From the NCBI GenBank assembly GCA_964536965.1, contig CAZIAL010000012.1, forward strand, positions 15,148 through 79,147: a stretch of DNA of 64,000 nt. Direction: 5' to 3'. The position numbers and the translations under genes were made by a program. Below are positions 46,177-53,422 of the stretch, in pieces; position 1 is the first letter of the stretch; the number at the start of each line of letters is the position of its first letter. Below the pieces are notes generated by a model that was not told the DNA's origin, searched no databases, and was given only the letters and a program-made list of their open reading frames with translations. This DNA comes from JACMQW01 sp964536965. GTDB lineage: Bacteria > Bdellovibrionota > UBA1018.

Positions 46177-47298
46177 TCAAATCTCCGAAAACGTTCCCGT
46201 CGCGGAAGCTTTTTTAAGAATCTTCACTTCGCCAAGCGACATGGTGCCGTGAAGTGGACCTCCGCCCCAATGAATCACGAGTTCCTCTATTCCGTCGTTG
46301 TTGGTATCGGCGCGCATGAGTTCGACCATATACGTCCAGTTGTCGTCGTGGCGAAAGCTGACCATATCACTAGAAACATGTCGGATGGTCACTTTGTCGG
46401 CTCGAACGAGGTCGCCGATCGTAGATTGGTTTAAGGGTTTGCTCGTCGACTCGGAGTCTTCGAATAAAAACGAAAGCAGCGAGGACGGGAGGAGATCGAT
46501 GTCGGCTAAGCCTTTTAGGGGGGAGCGGATGTAGCTTTGCGCGGCTGGTTTCGAGTCTTTTGCGATATCGAGTAGCTGAATCGGGCGATCGAAGTAAGAG
46601 TAAGCAGTTTTAGATCCCGCGTTGCACGTTGGCTCGGAGCCGTTTTTCTTAGCTTGCTGATACTCGCGCAGGGTTTTCACGTGGATGAGGTTCCCGTTAG
46701 GAGAGATGAGATCCAGGCCCTCCGGCATCCAGTCGGGTAGAATGAGAGCGGTGTCGAGGTACTGTTCGTAGTCATCGGGATTCAGATTGGTTAGTCCACC
46801 CTCGCCAAAGAGTGGAAAAGAGGAAGATAGCTTTAAGTCTTTGAGACGAGTGCCGTTTTCTACTAGGATCGCCGTCGCGTCGTCGATCGTAAGACTCCCC
46901 GTTTCAATGCTGAGCGCAAGAGAAGTCTTCGCCCGTTCGGATGTCCAATCGCGCTCTATCTGTTCTTGTCGCGCCAGTACTCTTTTTGATTTCGATTGGG
47001 CGACTTTCAAATAAATCGGCATTGCTCCAGGGAGTTGCGAATCGCGCTTTTTCAGATTGCAACGAGAACAGCTGGGATAAAGATTTAACGCCGAGTCCAG
47101 ATCGAAGTCCGACGCGATTCCGATTTTTGAATACCGCTCGTCACGTTCATTTGTCGGGAGAGTTCGCCATCCTTGTGGGACAATGTGGTCGACTTCCATT
47201 GCCCCGAACGGAACCGGGTCGTCGCAATATGCGCAGCATTGCCCGTAGGTCTCCCAGAGCGCTATTCTGAAGGAACGAGAGTCAATGAGCTTTCGCAT
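46177..47298 (-). CDS. HNH endonuclease-domain protein with C-terminal extension
   Basis: 373 residues. The N-terminal HNH/zinc module is clear: CAYCDDPVPFGAMEVDHIVPQGW, then ALNLYPSCSRCNLKKRD (His in DHIVP, Asn in LNLYPS, two CxxC). The middle is charged and helical. The C-terminal 80 residues are beta-rich with MRADTNNDGIEELVIHWGGG, resembling an FG-GAP/calcium-loop repeat. Probably a DNA nuclease of the defence island. Precedes paralogue A on the same strand by 9 nt. Confidence 0.8.
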   Translation of the reverse strand: MRKLIDSRSFRIALWETYGQCCAYCDDPVPFGAMEVDHIVPQGWRTLPTNERDERYSKIGIASDFDLDSALNLYPSCSRCNLKKRDSQLPGAMPIYLKVAQSKSKRVLARQEQIERDWTSERAKTSLALSIETGSLTIDDATAILVENGTRLKDLKLSSSFPLFGEGGLTNLNPDDYEQYLDTALILPDWMPEGLDLISPNGNLIHVKTLREYQQAKKNGSEPTCNAGSKTAYSYFDRPIQLLDIAKDSKPAAQSYIRSPLKGLADIDLLPSSLLSFLFEDSESTSKPLNQSTIGDLVRADKVTIRHVSSDMVSFRHDDNWTYMVELMRADTNNDGIEELVIHWGGGPLHGTMSLGEVKILKKASATGTFSEI

Positions 47299-47316
47299 GC
47301 AAATCTTTCGATCCCC

Positions 47317-47928
47317 TCAATTCTCGTCAGGAATGAATTTGAGCGGACCTCCGCCATAATTCGCAATGATGGACGTATTCACGAAATCGAAAACCTTTTC
47401 GAACCGATCGCTACGTGCATCCATCGAGTAGTAGTCGAAGATCCGATCGATGAGCGGAATTAGTTTTTCTATCTTTACCCTGCCTTGGTCTAGTGCGGAG
47501 GTAATGTCCTTCTTATCTTTGTTTCGGGGCGGAGTAGAGAAGGCCGAAAAGCACTTCGATGCGATCACTTCATGGATTTCGAGATACTCGACCTGGAGAT
47601 TTTTCCATGGCCCATGGAGTGGAAGCCACGCGGCCTTGGGCGGCAGGAAAACGAGGGCTTCGCCGACGAACTCCAAGTAGTAACCGTGCACGACTTGCTG
47701 GCTGCGTCCAAATTCGCCTAGCAGCGCGTCCGCCACTGGCTTTTGATCGGATTGAGCCTCTATAGCGAGGGAATCGAGGTCGACGGTTCCGACGGTATCA
47801 TCGAAGTCGGCTAGGAGGAGTGCGCTTTTACCGATGATGCGGAGGGGGAATTTCTTCGTCTGCGGGAAATGCGCGCCGATATGAGTATCAATTTTCCCGA
47901 GGAATTCGAGTACTTCGACTTTATGCAT
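47317..47928 (-). CDS. Nucleotidyltransferase-fold protein (DUF6036/AbiEii-like toxin candidate)
   Basis: 203 residues from ATG 47928, overlapping the XRE regulator stop by 8 nt. RIIGKSALLLADFDDTVGTVDLDSLAIEAQ fits the G-(K/R)-x-A-x-L followed by T-x-D-(I/L)-D pattern of minimal nucleotidyltransferases of the AbiEii/DUF6036 type. Such enzymes act as toxins that modify tRNA or proteins when paired with a regulator. The rest is helical, with no other signature. Operon with the upstream XRE gene. Confidence 0.65.
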   Translation of the reverse strand: MHKVEVLEFLGKIDTHIGAHFPQTKKFPLRIIGKSALLLADFDDTVGTVDLDSLAIEAQSDQKPVADALLGEFGRSQQVVHGYYLEFVGEALVFLPPKAAWLPLHGPWKNLQVEYLEIHEVIASKCFSAFSTPPRNKDKKDITSALDQGRVKIEKLIPLIDRIFDYYSMDARSDRFEKVFDFVNTSIIANYGGGPLKFIPDEN

Positions 47929-48616
47929 TTCGGCACTCCGCAACGAACTCGGCGATAGGTTCCGCTTCCTCGATTCGGGCTTTTTCCTCCTCGGCATTCC
48001 AGTTTGCGGACGCCAAGGTTTCTCGCGCTTTTTCAGCGAAAAATTGCAGCTGGGTCTTTGCGCGCGGGGGGATCTTGTCTTTCGCCACGTTCGGGTAAAT
48101 TCGCAGGACTTCCAGCGCGATTCGGAGCTCTTGCAGTGATCTGTTCAATAGAAAAGGATTGCTTCCGATCTGCGAGAACACGCGGTCGAAGTGAATTACT
48201 TGGGTTGCCGCTTGTTCGATGAGGGCGGCGTGAAAGGCATGGTGGAGACGAGGATCGTCGAGAAAGGAGAGGGCTTTAACGAAGACTTCTTCGAAAGGGG
48301 GCGAGGATTTGGTGATGCCCTTCGGTTTCGCGAGTAAGGTCGCGCCGAAGCGCACGAGCTGATGGATAATCTCTTTCGAGCCGCTTGCGTCGATTTCGTC
48401 CAGGCCGCTGAAAAATTCAGCGACTGGAACTCCGAGACGGCGCGAGAGGGTGGCCACGTCCGCGGCGGATAAGACTCCCTTGCCGTTTTCGATGTAAGAA
48501 ACCTTCGCCTGGGAGACTCCCAGAATTTCCGCAAGTTGGGTGGTCGAGAGGCCTTTCTGTTCTCGAATCCGGCGGAGGTTTTGGATGACGGTCTTCTTAT
48601 AGAGGTCAGTTTCCAT
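47921..48616 (-). CDS. XRE-family regulator, probable antitoxin
   Basis: 231 residues. An N-terminal helix-turn-helix (IQNLRRIREQKGLSTTQLAEILGVSQAKVSYIENGKG, residues 12-48) is followed by a helical domain of about 170 residues with no known match. It overlaps the nucleotidyltransferase gene and is preceded by three phased ATGTAYA repeats that look like its own operator. Layout regulator-first with coupled translation resembles type II or IV toxin-antitoxin modules. Confidence 0.8.
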   Translation of the reverse strand: METDLYKKTVIQNLRRIREQKGLSTTQLAEILGVSQAKVSYIENGKGVLSAADVATLSRRLGVPVAEFFSGLDEIDASGSKEIIHQLVRFGATLLAKPKGITKSSPPFEEVFVKALSFLDDPRLHHAFHAALIEQAATQVIHFDRVFSQIGSNPFLLNRSLQELRIALEVLRIYPNVAKDKIPPRAKTQLQFFAEKARETLASANWNAEEEKARIEEAEPIAEFVAECRNA

Positions 48617-48633
48617 ACATCCACTATACAGTA

Positions 48634-48660
48634 ATGTATAAAAATGTACAAAAATGTATA
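48634..48660. promoter_or_regulatory. Three 10-bp phased repeats upstream of the XRE gene
   Basis: ATGTATA (48634-48640), ATGTACA (48644-48650) and ATGTATA (48654-48660) recur with an exact 10-bp period, one helical turn, 18 nt upstream of the XRE start. Probably the binding array for XRE autoregulation overlapping the promoter. Confidence 0.6.
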
Positions 48661-48988
48661 ATATTTGGTAACCTTCCGTAATTATATCGCTTTTTAGTCT
48701 ATTTTTGCGTGGATCTATTCAAAGCATCTATCAAATTCAGCCAGTAGTTCCCGATACCGATCGCCGTCGAGGTCCGCGGAGACCCGTTGGATAAGGGGGC
48801 GAGCGAAGTGTTCGCTCGATTCACCTTCAAAGTCAGACGATGTATTTCCTGAGCTACTTCGTTGCGCCCTTTAATCGTCGAAAATTTATGCACGCTCTGA
48901 ATGAGTTGGTGATGAATAAGTATTTAAGTAATCGCAGTAGGTACAATGACTGAGCGGGGTCCAACCTTTCGATTTGAAGGGTTGGATA

Positions 48989-49177
48989 CTATTTGAACCG
49001 CTTAGCTTCTTCCGGGAAAATTGAAATAGGCTGCACAGACTTCGAAAACTGCCATTTGGATTTGGCCGCGATCTTCCCATTACACGGCCGAGTTCTGCAT
49101 TTCCGTAGCTCATAGAGATTGGCTCCAGACTGAGCCAATGAAGCCAAAACGATCAAACTGAATATCTTACGGAACAT
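48989..49177 (-). CDS. Small exported protein of unknown function
   Basis: 62 residues, ATG 49177 with an AAGGAGTG ribosome site 5 nt upstream. MFRKIFSLIVLASLAQSGANL is a plausible signal peptide. The mature part of about 42 residues contains two Cys (RKCRTRPCNG) and is basic. Not recognised. Alone, with about 0.37 kb to the next gene on each side. Confidence 0.45.
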   Translation of the reverse strand: MFRKIFSLIVLASLAQSGANLYELRKCRTRPCNGKIAAKSKWQFSKSVQPISIFPEEAKRFK

Positions 49178-49363
49178 AGATTCACTCCTTCAGGGGATTT
49201 GCAAAAATGCGCGCAAAACCCCTGTAAAATTCCTGAAAACCTAGCTGGAGTGACATCTGAAGAAGCTGACTTTTGACGCGGCAGCAGGAAGCCAAACCGG
49301 AACCCAAAAGAAGCCAACTCCCGTAACGACGGGTAACTTTGTGTAACGTTGGCTTTAGAAATC

Positions 49364-49431
49364 AGCTGAAAACCCCGAGAAAACTCGGTGTTTCGTTTTC
49401 ACTACTTACCGACAGGTTGGGGTTTTCAGCT
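49364..49431. repeat. 13-bp perfect inverted repeat enclosing a small hairpin
   Basis: AGCTGAAAACCCC (49364-49376) and GGGGTTTTCAGCT (49419-49431) are perfect complements. The 42-nt loop contains CGAG-aaaa-CTCG. It could act as a terminator or as part of a structured RNA; it directly precedes repeat copy 2. Confidence 0.75.
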
Positions 49432-49436
49432 AAATT

Positions 49437-49505
49437 TAAATGGGGTGTCTGATGCACTCGCAGTGCTTTCGCCTAGTTAGAGGCGGATTGAGGAAAGAGT
49501 AGGAC
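49437..49505. repeat. About 70-bp dispersed repeat, copy 2
   Basis: Starts TAAATGGGGTGTCTGAT; aligned to copy 1 at 44886-44954 with most bases the same. On the minus strand it folds into CGCCT...AGGCG and GCACT-gcg-AGTGC hairpins followed by ACACCCCATTTAA. Nature unknown. Confidence 0.85.
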
Positions 49506-49552
49506 GGCTTAGTGCCTCGGGCAAGGGCGATCTTCCGGTCCTTTCGAATTAC

Positions 49553-49882
49553 CTATTTTTTGAGCAGCTTCTCCTTCAGTTCCGTCGGAACGGAGGACCA
49601 GTCGATCATCGGATCCAGCCGAGTACCGCGGAGCTTATTGTCGAGCTCCCAGGACTTCGGGAGTCCCCGGACGCCCACCTTAGATAGGGCATTAAATAAT
49701 AATGGACGGATAACTTCATCGAAAACGGTCGCGCAGTTCGGGCAGAAAGAAATGGCATTCCATGGCTCTTCTGGTCCCTCGTCTATGATATGAGCGGCAT
49801 GTCGCCTGCCGGCCTGCCAGCCGCACCATTGGCAGGGCTTCTTGGCTACATCTTTAGCCAGTTTTCGATTCTTAAAAGGCAT
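49553..49882 (-). CDS. Small HNH-nuclease-like protein
   Basis: 109 residues; ATG 49882 (an adjacent upstream ATG is also possible). CQWCGWQAGRRHAAHIID and NAISFCPNCATVFDEVIRPLL form the zinc/HNH layout CxxC...HxxHI...N-(8-9)-CxxC with the terminal H replaced (T-V-F-D). This is the usual architecture of small HNH proteins in restriction and phage loci. It lies in the defence island 14 nt downstream of an unknown membrane-anchored protein gene. Confidence 0.7.
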   Translation of the reverse strand: MPFKNRKLAKDVAKKPCQWCGWQAGRRHAAHIIDEGPEEPWNAISFCPNCATVFDEVIRPLLFNALSKVGVRGLPKSWELDNKLRGTRLDPMIDWSSVPTELKEKLLKK

Positions 49883-49896
49883 CAACCGACCCCATT

Positions 49897-50445
49897 TCAG
49901 AGACCTTTACATCGCAACATGCGGGTCATGGCTTTTTCCTTGGTTTCGCCCGGTCTGATTCCTTGTTCACAGAGTTCTTTGACCGTCTTTATCCGGGCTT
50001 CTAAGAGATTCACAGGCAAGCCGCGATAGATGATGTTTTTGGTTGTTTCATCCTTTTTTATCTCAGCTAATTCCTTATTGAGCTCTAGGAGCTGAACCTC
50101 ATCTAGTTTCTTAACTAGTAAGTCGATAGTTTGAGGGGAGGGACCATTGCCAGACTTTTGGTCGTCGTCCCCTAGTTTTTCTTCACGATCTAAACAAGTC
50201 TCCTCAAAAGCAGTATTAGCAATTTTAGAAGTGAGTGTCTGTCTGATGAATTCTCTATCCGTTTTCCAGGCGTTCATTGACTTCAGGCAGTTGAGCATTT
50301 GACTCTCGCTCGACGCGATTAAATTACAGGCGGAGGGTTTTCCTTCCGATTCGAGCAGTTTTTTATCGTCGAGGTAATTGACGATGTTCGCTGTCACCGA
50401 CAGAAGCAGTAAAAATGTGCCGATAACTGAAAAGAAACCTTTCAT
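49897..50445 (-). CDS. Unrecognised membrane-anchored protein
   Basis: 182 residues. One N-terminal hydrophobic helix (FFSVIGTFLLLLSVTANIVNYL) is followed by a charged, helical, Lys/Glu-rich body with five Cys (for example SACNL, MLNCL, ETCLD, ELCEQ, LRCKG). Orientation implies a periplasmic or exported body. No domain recognised. Weakly AT-rich. Possibly in an operon with the small HNH protein downstream. Confidence 0.6.
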   Translation of the reverse strand: MKGFFSVIGTFLLLLSVTANIVNYLDDKKLLESEGKPSACNLIASSESQMLNCLKSMNAWKTDREFIRQTLTSKIANTAFEETCLDREEKLGDDDQKSGNGPSPQTIDLLVKKLDEVQLLELNKELAEIKKDETTKNIIYRGLPVNLLEARIKTVKELCEQGIRPGETKEKAMTRMLRCKGL

Positions 50446-50588
50446 TCTATGCCTCTAATCGGGGTGAATTTCACTTTGTCTGCCTCGAATAATCGTCAAC
50501 CAATTTTCCAAATCAAATAGTCCTCTAACCACAATCGGCCAGTTTAAACGCTTTTGGAAAATGGAAATAAGTTCATGATTCCGACAAA
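50446..50588. other. Short intergenic stretch
   Basis: About 140 bp between two minus-strand genes. A 65-codon frame overlaps the end of the helicase gene but has no recognisable product. Nothing else seen. Confidence 0.4.
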
Positions 50589-53357
50589 TCAAATTTGGCG
50601 CTTTCGGCACAGTGCCACCATATCGCAAGATCCGCACGCCTGAGGGTCCCATTCGCGAATGCGCGGAAGGTTGTTCGTCCGGAGCGCTTCACCAGCATTT
50701 CGGATTTTCTCGCGAACCGCATTGAGCAGTTGGTCTTTCACTTGCTCGCGCGTTGTATTTCCTTTTTCGTCGAGGTTAAGGACTTCGATGAGGTCGGCGG
50801 ATCTTCCGGTCAGTTCTTGGTATCCAACCGCGTAAACGTGTAGCTGATCCCGTGTAACGTTTTCAGCTTGGGCTCGCTCGCTGGATTTGAAGTCGACGAT
50901 TGCCACCTCGTCGGTGTCGAGGCGACGAACGAGGTCTATTCTACCGTCGACGGTAATGCCGGGAGCGATATGAACCTGGATTTGCTTCTCTGAAAATTCT
51001 GTCTTGGCGATCTCTTCTCCGTGAGTGTCGAAATAGCGTTCGATCGCCTTGACTCCGGCATTCCGCAGTTGCTCTTGGAGTGTCGGGTAGGCGAATGGAG
51101 TGTGCAAATGACGCCCAATGAGGGCCGATGCGGAATCTCGGGAAAGAAGGTCGCCCTCGAGCGCACGCTTGTGGATTTCTGAAAGCGAATCGTGCAGGCC
51201 CTTCCCATAACCGAGCGCCTCATGAATGGGAGCGTTGAACCCGTAAAGGAACCTCAGTTTGAACTGGTAGGGACACTCGAAAAGATACTTCAGTTCCGAA
51301 AACGAAAGGATGACCTGAGGGGTGTCTTGCTTTGGGCGCGACTCGATCCGCTCGCCGCTAATCGCTGTCGGCGTTGTGGATACCCATTGCTGTGAGGCGA
51401 TGTGGTTAAAGAAATCAGATCGTGTTTTTTGCTGCTGATTATTGGAAAGCGGGGCGAACGTCGCGTAAAGATATTTTTGCGCGCGGGTAACGGCAACATA
51501 AAGTAGGCGCGTCTCGTCTTCGATAGTCCCCCGATAGCGAATTGGGTCGTCGATGGCTTCATCCGGAATGATGTGCCTTAGGGTGACGCCACCCATTGGC
51601 TTCGAGGGGAAGCGATTCTTACGGAGCGCAGGGAGAAAAACCACGGGCCATTGCAGGCCCTTCGATTGGTGTATGGTCGCGATTGTCACCGCGTCTGGAG
51701 CCGCGTAGCCGACGTCAGAATCTGAATCGGCATAGTAGCTCGGTGCCTGATGCTCCAGCCATTTGGCGAACCCCTCGTACTTTTTCTTTGGTTCGGTGGT
51801 GAAGTGGATCTGCTCGTAGTCGGAGATCACCTGGCTGAACTTTCCGAGCTGATAAAATGCAAGTTCGCGGCGACTTGCGTCGCCTGGCAAAGTGTCTTCG
51901 CGCATCTCGAGGGCGTCGAGAAAATCCAGATACAATCTCTGGATGTTGTAAACAGAATAGCGTTTTTTTGCCTCGAAGTTGCGCCCACTTTCCAAAACCT
52001 TTAGGGCTTTTTCCCAATCTCCTCCGATCGGGATCAACGCGGCATCATCCCAAAGCGCCCTGAGCCCTTCCGATTCGATCTCGCTGACGACGAATCGGAA
52101 GACGCCAACGAGTGCCTGAACCTCCGGGCTGTCGAAAAGACGATTCAATCCCTTCACGATGAAAGGGATATTTCGGCTTCTGAGTTCGTTAACGACGGCA
52201 TCGGAATCTTTGGCAACCGAGCGGAATAATATGGCGCAGTCCGACCAGGAAAGGCCGCGTGGTTCTGAGTCCGGTTTGTCACGAAATGGGATTCCTCGAA
52301 GATGCTGTATCCGATCGACAATCCAAGTCGCCTCCGCTTCCGGGGTATCGAACGTAAGCGCGAGAAGATCACCGCGATCCCATGTCTGATGGCCAGCAGC
52401 GACCATCTTTTTCTGAAGCCGTTCGTCGGATGGAATTCGCTCTGCAACCGAGCGCCCGACTTCGACGACGCCTTTGCTTGACCGGAAGTTGTCGTCGAGC
52501 ACGACTTGGCGAACGCCCGGATATCGCTTGTCGAAAGTGACGATGTTCGAGACTTGACTACCGCGCCATTGATAGATGGTCTGATCGTCGTCGCCGACGA
52601 CGCAGAGATTCGCACCGAATCGAACGAGCCCGCGCACGAGGCGCTCTTGAAGTGGATTGACGTCTTGATACTCGTCGACAACGACATATCGGATGTCGTG
52701 TTTAATATGCTCCTGAACGCGCGCAAAATCGTCATCTTCGAATGGATCCCCTTCGATATAATCAACGGCGCCTCGGATAATTTGGGTGTAGTCGAAAAGA
52801 GAGTTTTCGCGAAGGAGGTCCATGTATTTATTGAATGACTCGGTCACTCCGATGGGAACGTAATCAGGGTTGATGTTGTCTTCGCGAAGCACGCTGACCA
52901 CCTGAAGGTAGAGCCTCGAATCGACATAGCGCCGAAGTACTCCCTTACTTGCGGTCGTCGGACAGCTGGTCAGTCCGGACTTCGAGCTGTTACGGTCTAC
53001 GAAAAGTTGCGCGGTTACGTCGCTCAAGACGGAGAATTTGAATTTCTCGGGAACCAGCCGCTGGAGGAGATCGAGGCAATAGCCGTGCATCGTTCCGATG
53101 TACATTTCTGCGAGTCCGGGGAGTGGCCCGAGTTCCTTCTGTACGATGGAAAGCACTCGCTCCTTCAGTTCTGCGGCGGCCTTTTCCGTGAACGTGAATG
53201 CGATGACGTTGCGCGGCTTCACTCCGGGTTGTCCGAGTATTTTCGCGATCCGTTGGGAGATGACCTGGGTTTTTCCCGAACCCGCGCACGCGATGATCTG
53301 TAGCGGTTTGTCGAGACATCCGATCGCATCGGACTGAGAGCGGGTGTAAGTGGTCAT
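50589..53357 (-). CDS. UvrD/PcrA-type helicase fused to Fe-S PD-(D/E)XK nuclease
   Basis: 922 residues from ATG 53357. Superfamily 1 helicase: Walker A ACAGSGKTQVISQRI (residues about 23-36), motif II YVVVDEYQDVNPLQERLV, motif III GDDDQTIYQWRGSQ, motif V TIHQSKGLQWPVVFLPALR and motif VI LLYVAVTRAQKYLY. From about 650 a RecB-like nuclease follows: LFECPYQFKLRF, GYGKGLHDSLSEIH, VDGRIDLVRR and IVDFKSS. The last residues CGSCDMVALC give, with the Cys in LFECP, four ligands for a 4Fe-4S cluster as in AddB/Cas4. It would unwind and degrade DNA. Divergent from the type III mod gene with 65 bp between. Confidence 0.92.
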   Translation of the reverse strand: MTTYTRSQSDAIGCLDKPLQIIACAGSGKTQVISQRIAKILGQPGVKPRNVIAFTFTEKAAAELKERVLSIVQKELGPLPGLAEMYIGTMHGYCLDLLQRLVPEKFKFSVLSDVTAQLFVDRNSSKSGLTSCPTTASKGVLRRYVDSRLYLQVVSVLREDNINPDYVPIGVTESFNKYMDLLRENSLFDYTQIIRGAVDYIEGDPFEDDDFARVQEHIKHDIRYVVVDEYQDVNPLQERLVRGLVRFGANLCVVGDDDQTIYQWRGSQVSNIVTFDKRYPGVRQVVLDDNFRSSKGVVEVGRSVAERIPSDERLQKKMVAAGHQTWDRGDLLALTFDTPEAEATWIVDRIQHLRGIPFRDKPDSEPRGLSWSDCAILFRSVAKDSDAVVNELRSRNIPFIVKGLNRLFDSPEVQALVGVFRFVVSEIESEGLRALWDDAALIPIGGDWEKALKVLESGRNFEAKKRYSVYNIQRLYLDFLDALEMREDTLPGDASRRELAFYQLGKFSQVISDYEQIHFTTEPKKKYEGFAKWLEHQAPSYYADSDSDVGYAAPDAVTIATIHQSKGLQWPVVFLPALRKNRFPSKPMGGVTLRHIIPDEAIDDPIRYRGTIEDETRLLYVAVTRAQKYLYATFAPLSNNQQQKTRSDFFNHIASQQWVSTTPTAISGERIESRPKQDTPQVILSFSELKYLFECPYQFKLRFLYGFNAPIHEALGYGKGLHDSLSEIHKRALEGDLLSRDSASALIGRHLHTPFAYPTLQEQLRNAGVKAIERYFDTHGEEIAKTEFSEKQIQVHIAPGITVDGRIDLVRRLDTDEVAIVDFKSSERAQAENVTRDQLHVYAVGYQELTGRSADLIEVLNLDEKGNTTREQVKDQLLNAVREKIRNAGEALRTNNLPRIREWDPQACGSCDMVALCRKRQI

Positions 53358-53422
53358 GACATAAGGGTATATTTTGTTCGGAATTATTGAAACCGCGTCA
53401 TCCACGGTTTAGATTTTAACGT
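53358..53422. promoter_or_regulatory. Divergent promoter region of helicase and mod
   Basis: 65 bp between the starts of two divergent genes, including AT-rich TATATTTTG. Promoters for both must lie here or inside the genes, so their expression is probably linked. Positions are not resolved. Confidence 0.4.

Larger units (their letters stand above)
48661..49552. other. Long intergenic region with few features
   Basis: About 0.9 kb. Only a small exported protein (48989-49177), a large stem-loop (49364-49431) and repeat copy 2 (49437-49505) are supported. Other short open frames lack ribosome sites or protein-like composition. Confidence 0.5.

Noticed and set aside
48634..48660. Three regular repeats considered as a CRISPR array
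   Set aside because: Units are 7 bp with 3-bp spacing; no spacers, no cas genes. An operator array is the better reading.
48699..48893. 64-codon minus-strand frame
   Set aside because: No ribosome site, no recognisable composition; likely non-coding.
50455..50652. 65-codon minus-strand frame after the helicase gene
   Set aside because: Overlaps the helicase end by 63 nt in another frame; no ribosome site or family.
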